The notes beneath the pieces are model-generated. The model made no database searches and had not been told where the DNA came from. It worked only from the letters and a program-made list of their open reading frames with translations. This document shows, piece by piece, positions 1-9,626 of a stretch of DNA of 64,000 nucleotides. Positions within the stretch are counted from its first letter, which is position 1. Each line of letters begins with the position of its first letter. The stretch is from Epithemia pelagica (lineage: Eukaryota; Bacillariophyta; Bacillariophyceae; Surirellales; Surirellaceae): NCBI GenBank assembly GCA_946965045.2, contig OX337229.1:310001-374000 (forward strand). The letters are read 5' to 3'. Position numbers and translations under genes: made by a program.

Positions 1-1044
1 CGACGTGGACGACGTTTGTCAAGAAATTCACGATGCCTGCAAAGGCTTTGGGACCGACGAAGAGTACGTTCTTTAAGGACCAGATGCTGCTGCAAGTTCT
101 TCTTCAAAGTTGCTCACAATGTTCATATTTATTTGTGTCTATTCTAATTCGTATTCTTGTTTGTCTACAGTCGTTTGCTCACGGCCATGGGTGGCATGAC
201 GCCGGACATGCGAACCAAGGTGCCGTTGCGGTACAAGGAATTGTATGGCGATACCAAGGAATTGAAAAAGATTATGAAATCGGAATGTGGGAGTCGCGAT
301 TTTGGTACGGCCTTGCAATTGTTGGCCGTGCCCCCGCATGTGGCGGAATGTGACATGATTGCCTTGGCCTGCAAGGGCCTGGGGACGAATGAAAAACTGC
401 TGAGTTCGATTTTACTTGGACGGACCAATGCCGAATTGGAATTGTTGAAAAAGACATACTTTGACTTGCATACCAGTGATTTGGGACGCGATTTGGACAA
501 GGAATTGGGCGGCCATTACGAACAATTGATCGTCAATGTCCTGCAAGCCAGTGAAAAAGACTACGATCCCGAATACCATACGGAAGACAAGGCCAAGGAA
601 GATGCCGAATCCTTGTACCAAATGGGACAAGGCAAATGGGGGACCAATGAAAAGGGATTGTTCAAACTCTTGTGTAGCATGCCACCGGAATACTTTGCCA
701 CGGTCAATCAAGTCTATGCCACAGAATATGGCTATACCCTTCCCAAGGTGATGGAAAAGGAATTTGGTGGCGACGTCCAATGGGCCGCCCTCTTTTTGGT
801 TCAATTCAAATTGAAACCGCACGAGACAGTGGCCAACTTGATTCACGAAGCCTGCAAAGGCTTTGGTACCAACGAATTGCTCTTGACCGTCACCTTGATT
901 CGATACCAAGCCATTTTGAAGGATGTCCAGACGGCCTATGTCGAAAAATATGGCAAAACCTTGCCAGAGGTTATTACCAGTGAAACCGGGGGCGATTATC
1001 GAAAGATTTTACTGCAAATTGTCGCCACGGCCGAGGAACTCTAG
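1..1044 (+). CDS. Annexin, 5' partial
   Basis: Annexins bind acidic phospholipids in a calcium-dependent way at the cytosolic face of membranes. The window opens inside the gene. The first visible exon runs to base 63, a GTACGT donor at 64 and a TCTACAG acceptor ending at 170 bound a 107-nt intron, and the second exon runs 171-1044. The split codon GA|T gives the join GTDED-RLLTAMGG, as expected in an annexin repeat. Four repeats are visible, each with a G-x-G-T-[DN]-E loop (KGFGTDE, KGLGTNE, KWGTNE, KGFGTNE), which is the type II calcium site signature. The C terminus (IVATAEEL) follows repeat 4 directly, so little is missing beyond the N-terminal head. It converges on the S28 peptidase gene. 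Family call is firm; the N terminus is outside the window. Confidence 0.93.
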
Positions 1045-1394
1045 AAATCAACAAAAGGACTACCTAGTGTCGTCCATCGTACGGCAGAACCGACAAGACG
1101 TTGTGTATGTGTAATGATTCACAGGGGTCTACCAAGAAGAAGCATGTGTGTGTGTATTGGATGGACTGGTCTTTTTCTCGTTTCTTTCGGCATGACATTG
1201 TGAACTAGAAACCACAACGTATCGATAAAAGTATATAGAAACAAGCGGTATTTTATCAGCGTATCAATACAAACTGTATGCCCGAGTACAACTAGCCGAC
1301 TCAGCTAGTAGTCTGTGACGTTCCCTTCCCTTTGAATCACATTTTGCTCTAATACGACAAGGTCAATCCTTTGCCATCTACCGTATTTACGGTA
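1045..1394. other. Convergent intergenic region, annexin / S28 peptidase
   Basis: Between two 3' ends. No open frame with coding character and no repeat was seen. It presumably holds both 3' UTRs. Confidence 0.6.
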
Positions 1395-3458
1395 TTACAC
1401 CTTCTTTTTCTTGGTTGACGGAGTGTTTGCATTGGCAGTCTCTTCCAGGAGCCATTGTCGAACCGTTTCATGGATATAGGTTCGGGCCGCTACAATGGGA
1501 GGACGGTCCGTCGGTAGGGACGCATGAGTCCAAAAATGATGACTGGCACCCGGAATCATAATGGAGGGAAGCGACTCCTTCGTTCTCGTTTCTGTTGAAC
1601 GACGACGACGACGAGACCGACGATGACTGTCTGATGGTTCCTCCCATTTCGTCGTACCATCCAGCAACATGTCATGCGTCGTGACGGTTGTGTTGTTAGG
1701 AAAAAGTGCCAATTCACTCCAGGGATCCACTTGTCCATTCAGGGACAGGATCCGCGTCGAATCCGTCCCAAACTCCCGTCCCCCATAATAGTCCCTGGTT
1801 TCTTGCACGGCCGCCTGAACTTGAAAGGCCGTCAGACCAAAGGCCACCTGGCACAGTTGCAAATCTTGCGTCACCACATGCCATCCTCGGGCAAAGGGAC
1901 AGGCCTTATTATGGTTGAGGGGACAGGTTTGATAAAAGCCAAATTCCGTGCATGTTTGCCACAACCACGATCGAAAGCCATTGGTTTTGTGCGTCAAGGC
2001 AGTATCTTGAATTTGATCCAGGACGGCTTGCCAACTCACATTGATACAGGTATCATGGTCGTCGTCACTATCCGTGTCATTCGTGGGACGCTGCTCCAAT
2101 CGCCACATTTCATTCGCCAAGTGTTGCACATGTTGCCATGCCTTGCGGTTGGGATATTGTTGGATCTGCGTTTCGAGAAAGTGACATTTGTGGGCAATGT
2201 TGCACAATTCGTGTTTGGTACAGGCTGGATCATTTTCTTGAGTGCCGATCGAAACGACACCGTCCCCCATAAAGACGGCGACATTGGCGTAGACGCGACG
2301 ATAGGGATTGTCGTCCACCACCATTGTCGTATCCACTGGGTTGGGCCGGAAAATGGTACTGGCATTGCACAAGTGAAAGCGTTGAGCCATGGCGGTCCAT
2401 TGGTCCACAATGGTGGGATGTCGAACGGGCGACACGGAAAAGAGCCGGGCCAATTGCTCATGTCCTTGTTGAATCACGTTCCAGCAGGTGGGAGACCCAC
2501 CAATTCCATGGTCGCTACTATTCAACACAGTGCCCACATGGCGATTGTATTGCCAAAAGTCCAATTCGGGTTGGACCGGCGCCGAGGACGATACCGCGCC
2601 ATGGACCAAATGGGGCAGTTGCCATCGACTCCAGGCAGCCAACATGCCGGGATACGAGCCACCAAATGTGATCCACACCCACGACGAATCATCATCGTCC
2701 TCTTCTGGGTGTCGCGAGGGAATGGTGGCAATGAAATGACCAATATCCGCCAAGGCTTGACGGGAGGACAAATACACCAAATTCCGAGTCGCCAGGGGAG
2801 AGGATGTGTTGTGGTTGTTGTTATTATCATCATGATCATCAAAGTGAGGATAGGAATCACCATAATAGCGATGTTCCAGAGCAAACAAGTGAATGTTGGT
2901 GGTCACAACTGTGGAGCCTGCTCCGTGCTGTGGTTGTGGTTGTTCTTGAAAGAGTGTTTGGGCCAATTCAATCATGTCTCCGGTACAATGGACACTATCG
3001 ACCAAGACGGATGGATCGAGGGGTGGTCCTTCACCACCCACACACAAGAAGGCATAATTGCGTACCGTGCCATTGTTCGGGTGGTTGTGGTTGGCAGTGG
3101 GATGCACAAAGCGATTGGAATAAAAATAGCGTTGATCAAAGGTACGTCCATCGCTCAATCGAAAATGATCCAATCGTTGCGGAAAATACAAGGTTTGAAC
3201 ATGGTTCGTGTGTTCTTGTTGTTGTTGTATGAACCTTGAGGAGCGGGGTGGTGGCACATTGATCCAATCCACAAACCGACGAGGGGGGCGAGACTGATGG
3301 TCTTGACGACGTGGATTCGGGGACTGAGTGGATTCCTCCAACGACACAAAAGAGGATGATGATGATGATGCCACCACAAGGTGAATGACATACGAAACCA
3401 CAACAGCCAACCAACACAAGAGCGATGGCTTGTTCATTCGTGGCATGACTCTTGCCAT
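1395..3458 (-). CDS. Serine carboxypeptidase, family S28 (Pro-X carboxypeptidase / DPP2-like), secretory
   Basis: S28 enzymes (lysosomal Pro-X carboxypeptidase, DPP2, thymus-specific serine protease) cleave after proline in acidic compartments or outside the cell. The protein is 687 aa from the chosen ATG at 3458. This start puts a signal peptide at residues 7-30 (SLLCWLAVVVSYVIHLVVA) next to the N terminus; the frame stays open upstream, with another ATG at 3536 that would bury this signal. Visible signatures: QRLDHF near residue 85, LEHRYYGDSYP, the nucleophile elbow GGSYPG (Ser near 268), NGQVDPW (Asp near 578) and GASHHFW (His near 640). A basic Arg/Ser-rich insertion lies between Asp and His. 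The length exceeds the usual 450-500 aa because of low-complexity insertions. The call is firm; substrate preference is not known. Confidence 0.92.
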   Translation of the reverse strand: MARVMPRMNKPSLLCWLAVVVSYVIHLVVASSSSSSFVSLEESTQSPNPRRQDHQSRPPRRFVDWINVPPPRSSRFIQQQQEHTNHVQTLYFPQRLDHFRLSDGRTFDQRYFYSNRFVHPTANHNHPNNGTVRNYAFLCVGGEGPPLDPSVLVDSVHCTGDMIELAQTLFQEQPQPQHGAGSTVVTTNIHLFALEHRYYGDSYPHFDDHDDNNNNHNTSSPLATRNLVYLSSRQALADIGHFIATIPSRHPEEDDDDSSWVWITFGGSYPGMLAAWSRWQLPHLVHGAVSSSAPVQPELDFWQYNRHVGTVLNSSDHGIGGSPTCWNVIQQGHEQLARLFSVSPVRHPTIVDQWTAMAQRFHLCNASTIFRPNPVDTTMVVDDNPYRRVYANVAVFMGDGVVSIGTQENDPACTKHELCNIAHKCHFLETQIQQYPNRKAWQHVQHLANEMWRLEQRPTNDTDSDDDHDTCINVSWQAVLDQIQDTALTHKTNGFRSWLWQTCTEFGFYQTCPLNHNKACPFARGWHVVTQDLQLCQVAFGLTAFQVQAAVQETRDYYGGREFGTDSTRILSLNGQVDPWSELALFPNNTTVTTHDMLLDGTTKWEEPSDSHRRSRRRRRSTETRTKESLPSIMIPGASHHFWTHASLPTDRPPIVAARTYIHETVRQWLLEETANANTPSTKKKKV

Positions 3459-4047
3459 TCTTAGACAGTTTTGGTTCGAATGGATCCTTTGTTGATACTC
3501 GTATGCGTAAGTACAATACCCTACAAGCTTGTACATACAAGTTGGGTCAGACAATCCAAACGATCTCTCGACACCACTCAGCCGACTGTCAGCAACTCAG
3601 CAATGGAACCCGGTGAAGAGAGATGAATAACAATGGCCAAAAAAAGGTCCATTCTTTTCAGCGACTAATGAGCTTTTCTCGGTCGCCCTCTTCGAGCCTG
3701 GTCGCGGAAAGACCGACGCATGCCAGACATGTCTACAGTAGTAAAAGTACTCGGATACTGGTAGAGATATTATGACAATGACAATGACCCCTACCTACCA
3801 AATTGCGACACAATAGTTTGGAGCAGCCGAGACGCCACAGATCCCCCTCTCAAAATTCAAAATCCATGACATCAATCTCCGTGTTGGAACGAATACATGG
3901 CAACTGGCAACACAAATCCGCCGAGACGACAAGCAGAAGAATCGAGCACCCCCACGAAATTCATTCGTCCAACATTGAACAAAAGGCACCCTTCAATTAC
4001 CATTCCAACGAATCAGCCGCCAATCCGAGTTGTCATTCACGCACGAC
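3459..4047. other. Divergent intergenic region, S28 / GT31-like copy 1
   Basis: Head-to-head promoter region of 589 bp. It contains TA-rich stretches but no motif that can be assigned. Short frames here start at non-ATG codons and show no family features. Confidence 0.5.
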
Positions 4048-5826
4048 ATGATCACGTCTCGCAAGGTATCTCCCCTGGCCTTTTGCCTCACCTTGGTGGC
4101 ATGTTGCGCCCTTCAATTGGGAATCAGTCTGCAATGGATGACAAGCTCGATGCAAGACCAAGATGATTTGTGGATACTCACAACAACAACACTCGCCAGA
4201 CCAGACACCTTTCCACTACCATCCGCACGGTCACAAGGCGTCGTACTGGATGTCTTGAGTGTTCAAACCGATTCTTCTTCGTCGTCGTCCTCCTCGTCGT
4301 CGTTTTCGGCCAATTTGCTACAAGCTCAACACGACACCTGGGGCTCACACCCGGCCGTTCGAACCTTTCAAACCGCCACGTACAAGGACGATGCCGAACG
4401 CCATTGCACGTCCAATCTAACTTTGTTTCATGTCCGAAACGTGGCCGATCGTTGTCAATCGGGACATCGACACGTCCATTTTCCGCACTTGTACAAACTC
4501 GGTAAACTCTTTCCCTCCTTTGCCGAATTGCACGAATCCCATGCCAATCCCATGGAATGGATGTGTGCGCAAAAACGACCCGTCCATGGATTGTATCGCA
4601 TGCTCCAACAACATTATCGCTATCAACCCTTTGAGGATGCCTCCTCGCCAAGAACATTCTGGTTCTCATGGTTGTTTTCATTTCTTTCGATACGACAACC
4701 AACAGCAACAAACTATGACCCTTCGAGCTTGCCCGATTATCTCATCTTGGTAAAAGATGACACCTATCTCAATCTTGATCAAATAGAGCCGCATCTTCGT
4801 CGTGGGGTACACCCATTATTGTCGACCGCAACGGCTCCCCTCCAGGCGGGCTGTCTGACCACCCGCCGCAGAACCATCACCTCCACGACCCGAACGTACC
4901 TTCGACAGACGAATACTACTACGATGAGTAGTGGCGAACAGCCAGTGACCACCATCACCACAACTACTACAGCCACAATTTCCATGACACATCCGCATTC
5001 AGGATTTGGAATCTTTTGGCCTCGTATCGCGTTGGAACGACTGATGCAACCCTTGCACTGTGATCGTTTCACTTTTACTAGCAGCAGCAGTCCCAAAGCG
5101 AGCAGCCTCTTGCGGCATGACACAACTGTCAAACAGCAGCAGCAACCACAAGACGACGACAACAACATTAACGACAAGGACATGGAGGAATTTGTTCAAG
5201 AGGCGTGTTGGCGTGTGTCCCAAAACAAGATTGGTGAAGGCACCGTCTTTCAAACTGGCATGAGTTTGATGGATCTCCTGCAAGCCCTTGCGGCCGAGTC
5301 ACACTATAACGGGGTCAACCAATGGGGCGATCGTCCTGGATTTTGGTACGTCTCTCTGTGTGTGTGTTTCTGTGTGTGCAGAACCGCGTTTCTACTACCT
5401 ATGTCTGACAGGTCCGTTTCCTCTCTTCGTTGTGTGTCTTTTCACAGCTTTGAGAGTGACCTATTGTGGGCCTATTTTGTGCGGTATTATCGCATCTCTC
5501 CCCTACTACACAGGCAAGGTCCCAATGCCACCCATGCCAAACCACGTGACACGGAAAATCTCGACAACGAGGCAGAGGACAACGCAACAACAACCACAAC
5601 TCCAAGCGGCTATTCTCATCATGGATGGCTCCAATACCCCGACCCCAAACACGATTCTTCTTCTTCTTCTTCTTCTTCTTCTTCGTGTGCGCATTCGGGA
5701 ACCAATTATGCCTGTTCCATGACGGATCCCATTTGTCATGGCCTCGACGCTCCCCATATGCGATATTTGTATGAGAATTGGAATGCCGTGGTTCGATCTG
5801 CAACCACCACCAGCACACCACCATGA
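4048..5826 (+). CDS. GT31/fringe-like glycosyltransferase, tandem copy 1 (two exons)
   Basis: Likely type II Golgi membrane glycosyltransferase distantly related to fringe/C1GalT (GT31); donor and acceptor sugars are unknown. The start is the ATG at 4048 (MITSRKV), which aligns with the start of the next gene; an in-frame TTG lies 18 nt upstream. Residues 8-30 form a signal anchor. A GTACGT donor at 5346 and a TTTTCACAG acceptor ending at 5447 define a 102-nt intron. Removing it gives FCFESDLLWAYFVRYY, which matches FCFSSNVYWGYMLSYY in copy 2. Spliced length is 558 aa. Shared blocks are NPM[EG]WMCAQKRP, LPDYLILVKDDTYLNLDQ near residue 235 (DxD region), HSGFGIF..ALERLMQPLHC (the G-x-G-x-x-L segment of fringe) and ACWRVSQNKIGEG. 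The metal motif is KDD rather than the usual DDD. Poly-Ser and poly-Thr tracts interrupt the domain. Confidence 0.72.
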   Translation: MITSRKVSPLAFCLTLVACCALQLGISLQWMTSSMQDQDDLWILTTTTLARPDTFPLPSARSQGVVLDVLSVQTDSSSSSSSSSSFSANLLQAQHDTWGSHPAVRTFQTATYKDDAERHCTSNLTLFHVRNVADRCQSGHRHVHFPHLYKLGKLFPSFAELHESHANPMEWMCAQKRPVHGLYRMLQQHYRYQPFEDASSPRTFWFSWLFSFLSIRQPTATNYDPSSLPDYLILVKDDTYLNLDQIEPHLRRGVHPLLSTATAPLQAGCLTTRRRTITSTTRTYLRQTNTTTMSSGEQPVTTITTTTTATISMTHPHSGFGIFWPRIALERLMQPLHCDRFTFTSSSSPKASSLLRHDTTVKQQQQPQDDDNNINDKDMEEFVQEACWRVSQNKIGEGTVFQTGMSLMDLLQALAAESHYNGVNQWGDRPGFWYVSLCVCFCVCRTAFLLPMSDRSVSSLRCVSFHSFESDLLWAYFVRYYRISPLLHRQGPNATHAKPRDTENLDNEAEDNATTTTTPSGYSHHGWLQYPDPKHDSSSSSSSSSSCAHSGTNYACSMTDPICHGLDAPHMRYLYENWNAVVRSATTTSTPP

Positions 5827-6558
5827 GACGACAACCAAAGGACACAGAACTGGACAAGGACTCGTGCTCACCAACACGGACCTTGACCCTCATTTCCTAT
5901 TGGTAGTACATTTTTGTATGGATCTGGAGGAACATGTTGTGATCTACGGTCGAGGATACCCACTTTAGTCCCGAGCAAGGAAGAACAGCACATGGTCGAA
6001 AAGAATTCCATACTCAAAGGAATCATTGAGGATCATTTCAAGCCCACCTACTACTCTAGAGCTAGCAGCTAGTAGAGAGCTTTGTTATCTCTCAAGTCTA
6101 CCAATCGATGGTTGGTTTGCCTTTGAATGGATGGAAATAGTTGGCTGCCCGAGAAAAGATGATGGGTAATCCTCCTAGCTGTCCCAACGGAAATCACCTC
6201 ATTTGAACTTCAATACGAGTATCAGTACGAATATAGGTAGTGTAGTCTTGCTGGCATTGTAGACTGTAGACTTGCCTGATAGGGAAGTCATTACGAGTAC
6301 CGCTGTATTCTTTGTAGTATTGCCTCTTTCTTCATACTATAGCCCGAACCACTCTCGTAATTCCGCGGCCCCCCAGATCCCACTCGGTTTCCAAAAAAGC
6401 AACTTTTTTCTCGTGTGTTGTTGACTGGAACCCTTGGGTCCTTGCCGGTTGCCCAAAGCCATGATGGATCATTCACCTCCTCGTTGGAAACCGAACCTTG
6501 GTGTAGGCGCCTCATTACAGTCGGACCACCACGAAGAAAAAAGGCATTCACCACCACC
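5827..6558. other. Intergenic region between the tandem GT31-like genes
   Basis: 732 bp holding the 3' UTR of copy 1 and the promoter of copy 2. The frame of copy 2 stays open upstream to 6415, but the ATG at 6559 is preferred because it places the signal anchor at the N terminus as in copy 1. No other feature seen. Confidence 0.5.
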
Positions 6559-8274
6559 ATGACACCACCCTTGACCAAGAACCGACCACTGCACCTCTGT
6601 TTGGCCTTGGCCTGGATGTGTGGCATTCAAATCTTGGCCAGCGTTCATTTCTTGTCTCGCATCGGTCGAGGCGACGACGCGGCTCATACCAATGAGGCCT
6701 ATATATTGTCCATGCAATCTCGAACCACCTCTTCGGCCAACTCGTATCCTCCTTCAACAACTACTACAACGAGTACCGACTCGTGGCTTCCCACCCATTT
6801 ACAACGTTCCGACGAATCTACGAGTACGCAACCACTTGTACTGGACGTATTAAGTATAGGCAGTGTCTTTCGAACCGACTTGCATCGAACGCAACAAGAC
6901 TTGATGGGATCCCATGCATCGGTTCGCCATTGGCATGTGGCGACTGAAGAAGACGATGACGAATATCAATGCGATCAACGCTTGACCACAACTCATATTC
7001 GCGCCATTACAGACTACTGTCACGGCAGTGACAGCAGGAGCAGCCATTCATTGCTGTGGTACGACTTGGCCCAACTGTATCCAACCCATGACCAACTCGT
7101 CCAAGATACTACGAGGAATCCCATGGGATGGATGTGTGCGCAAAAACGTCCCACCGAAGGCTTGTACCAAATGATGCAACAAGTGTATCAGTATCAGCCA
7201 CGTTCTCCCCACCGATTGGCACGAACGCAGCCGCATCTCATCAATACAACGACTACCACAACAACTACCACCACAACCATAGCACTTCCCGATTATCTCG
7301 TGGTATTGGAGGCCGATACCTGGTTGAACATGGATCAATTCGTCCCGCTCTTGCAGCAACACCAACTTCAAGAACAACAGCAACAGCAACAACAACAAGC
7401 CTCATCTTCTTCTTCTTCATCCTCTTCATCCTCTTCTTCTTCTTCGAGCAGCAGCATGATGGCGGGTTGTTTGCAGTCCACCACCTTGTCAGATGGTACT
7501 CAGTTTGCCTTTCCACAAAGTGGCATGGGCATTGTCTTGAATCGCAAGGCCTTGGAAAAGTTGATGCAACCCTTGTATTGTCAAACGAATGGGGCCGTCC
7601 ACGAGGCGGAGGAGGAGGATTCGGTGGAGGATGGAACACGAATAGCAGTCATGGATCCCTGGTTTTCTCGCTTGGCCTGTTGGCGCTTGTCCCAAAATGC
7701 CATTGGGGAACAAGCCGTCTATCGTCCCGGCATGAGTCTGTTGGATCTCATGTACGCCCATGCGACCAACGCGCCATTGCAACAGGCGAGACAATGGAAC
7801 AAGAAGAACCACCATCAACAACAGTCCTCCTCCTTTTGTTTTTCCAGTAATGTGTATTGGGGATACATGCTGAGTTATTATCATGTCGCCTCCCGTCCTT
7901 CGTCGCCGGCCCCCACATCCACAAGAACAAGAACAACAACGACAAGCCTCGACACGTTGCACGAACATCGATGGAGCCTCTTGACATCCTCGTCGTCGTC
8001 GTTATCGACCATGCAACAAGAACGGGCAGAAACGATTGTTTCCCATTCGTCGTCTTTGGATGCCAACGATTCGACTGCCACTCCCAGACAACAAGCACAA
8101 CAACAACAACAAGAGGGGTTTTGTCCCAACCACAATGACAACAACAAGGACAAGACGGGCAATTATCAGTGCCTGGTACATACACCCGTGTGTCATGGCA
8201 TTACCGCCCCTCATATGCACTATCTCCATGACAATTGGCAACAACTGGTGCAACGCCATGGCCGCCAATCCTAG
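6559..8274 (+). CDS. GT31/fringe-like glycosyltransferase, tandem copy 2 (intronless)
   Basis: Paralogue of the preceding gene, 571 aa, probably a Golgi type II membrane enzyme. A signal anchor (LHLCLALAWMCGIQILASV) follows the start MTPPLTKNRP. Conserved blocks run in the same order: VLDVLSIGSVFRTDLHRTQQ, NPMGWMCAQKRPTEGL, LPDYLVVLEADTWLNMDQ near residue 250, a Gln then Ser homopolymer, AGCLQS, SGMGIVLNRKALEKLMQPLYC, LACWRLSQNAIGEQAVY and FCFSSNVYWGYMLSYY. The DxD position reads E-A-D, whereas copy 1 has K-D-D. No intron interrupts the FCF..YY block, so the copy 1 intron was gained there or lost here after duplication. Tail motifs QCLVHTPVCHGI and APHMHYLHDNW are also shared. Confidence 0.72.
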   Translation: MTPPLTKNRPLHLCLALAWMCGIQILASVHFLSRIGRGDDAAHTNEAYILSMQSRTTSSANSYPPSTTTTTSTDSWLPTHLQRSDESTSTQPLVLDVLSIGSVFRTDLHRTQQDLMGSHASVRHWHVATEEDDDEYQCDQRLTTTHIRAITDYCHGSDSRSSHSLLWYDLAQLYPTHDQLVQDTTRNPMGWMCAQKRPTEGLYQMMQQVYQYQPRSPHRLARTQPHLINTTTTTTTTTTTIALPDYLVVLEADTWLNMDQFVPLLQQHQLQEQQQQQQQQASSSSSSSSSSSSSSSSSSMMAGCLQSTTLSDGTQFAFPQSGMGIVLNRKALEKLMQPLYCQTNGAVHEAEEEDSVEDGTRIAVMDPWFSRLACWRLSQNAIGEQAVYRPGMSLLDLMYAHATNAPLQQARQWNKKNHHQQQSSSFCFSSNVYWGYMLSYYHVASRPSSPAPTSTRTRTTTTSLDTLHEHRWSLLTSSSSSLSTMQQERAETIVSHSSSLDANDSTATPRQQAQQQQQEGFCPNHNDNNKDKTGNYQCLVHTPVCHGITAPHMHYLHDNWQQLVQRHGRQS

Positions 8275-9217
8275 AAGAAACCGCACATGGTATGTGGTAC
8301 TAGCTTGAGCTGGAGGGAACAACAGCCTAACACTCACTGCGAGTGACGCGCAACCTGTATACCTACCTACCGAGTAACTACTCCTAGAGGTATTTCGCGC
8401 TCCAATGAAGCAACAAAAAGACCAACAAGACACTTTTATAGGAGTGGAATAGACCCAGTATATCCCTTTCTAGGTGGATTTTATGATTTTTTCTACTCCT
8501 TGGGTGGTGATCGGCGCTTTTTAGGAGTGGTAGTGAGAGCAATTCATGTCATGATCCAACTACCCCGACCCTGCTCCTGGCGGGATCACACATCATCACC
8601 CAAAGACACGCCATGGACAGCCGGTCTCTCGGGTCCAAGGCCACCGACACGGAACACACACGAAAAAGACACACCCCACAGACAACAGCCGTCGTGTCTG
8701 GTGTCTTTGTGTTCTTTGCGTGACTGGGTCAGAAGTCGGCGAATGGTTCTGCTCAGCAGGAGGAGCGTGAGAACATGAGAACAGCACAGACAGACCCATC
8801 TGTGCTCCATCAAGCCAATCTGTCTGAAGCAATAGAGGCGTAATAGGGACATGGCCTTCTCCAAATTTGCATGCAAGACGATACTACTGGAAAAAGAATT
8901 CATACATGCCTGCTATATGCTACACCAATGCGATCCAACAAAAGGACTGCTGGAACGATGGCAACTTATGAACAAGAGAGCTCGTCGTTTGGGTTGGACT
9001 AATGTACTTTTTTATTTGGTTAAAAATAAAGGCTAGTTCGAGACAATGATTCCCCCCTGACCAAATCAATCGCCCTGGGGGGTTGTAGTTGATATTGTAT
9101 AGCAGAAGTATTGGTAGAGCTCCATTCGCTGTAGGCTAGCGTGTGTCTTGTCGAATTTCCTGTGGTAGCAGCAGGGTTCCGTGCGCACAACAACAACAAC
9201 AACAATTGGGAGTGTGT
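8275..9217. other. Convergent intergenic region
   Basis: 943 bp without a convincing gene. A 61-codon ATG frame at 8851-9036 (+) has no recognisable family features and is not called. An (ACA)n run lies at about 9187-9204. Confidence 0.45.
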
Positions 9218-9626
9218 TTACTCGGTATCACAGTCGGTAGCACTCAACAAGCTCAAGGTCCTTCCTTCACCAGGGTTGGGCAAGCCTCCTTGCATGTGCC
9301 AGACACCGTCGTATTCGGTCTTGTATCCGGTCGCCATGCTGCATTCTTCGGCGTCGCATTCCAAAATAGACACTTGAGCGGCATCGTGCATGTGTTGGAC
9401 CAAATCTTGAACGTCCGAAGGATCTGTCATTCAAAAAGGAGAACAACAAGGAACCACTGTCAGTAAACTGGGTCCATGGTGGCGCACCGTGTACCGTCCA
9501 TTTCTCGTCGTACGTACCAATCAAAAAGGCGGCCGTCTTGGACGCACGAGGTGCAAAGGCGGTGGGAGCAAAGGCATTGGCCATTTGCAAAAGAGCAGCA
9601 AGAGTAACCATGGAAAAGACCTTCAT
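9218..9626 (-). CDS. Small plastid-targeted protein of unknown function (two exons)
   Basis: The 114-aa product starts at ATG 9626 with a hydrophobic signal (MKVFSMVTLAALLQMANA) followed at once by FAPTAFAPRASKTAAF. That is the classic A-x-A|FAP motif plus a Ser/Arg-containing transit region used for import into diatom plastids. A second exon (9218-9423) is open in another frame, and its phase requires an intron. Using donor GTGCGC at 9487 and acceptor GACAG ending at 9424 gives a phase-1 join (VH-DPSDVQDL), exons of 139 and 206 nt and an 81-... to 63-nt-scale intron (9487-9424, 64 nt). A nearby GTACAC site would not keep the frame. The mature part is acidic with three Cys (ILECDAEECSM, ATDCDTE). 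I do not recognise the family. A TGACGTCA palindrome lies 408 bp upstream. Confidence 0.6.

Noticed and set aside
1674-3239. 521-codon plus-strand frame opposite the S28 peptidase
   Set aside because: It is the antisense shadow of a gene with clear catalytic motifs.
8851-9036. 61-codon ATG frame
   Set aside because: No signal peptide or family features; the length is within chance expectation.
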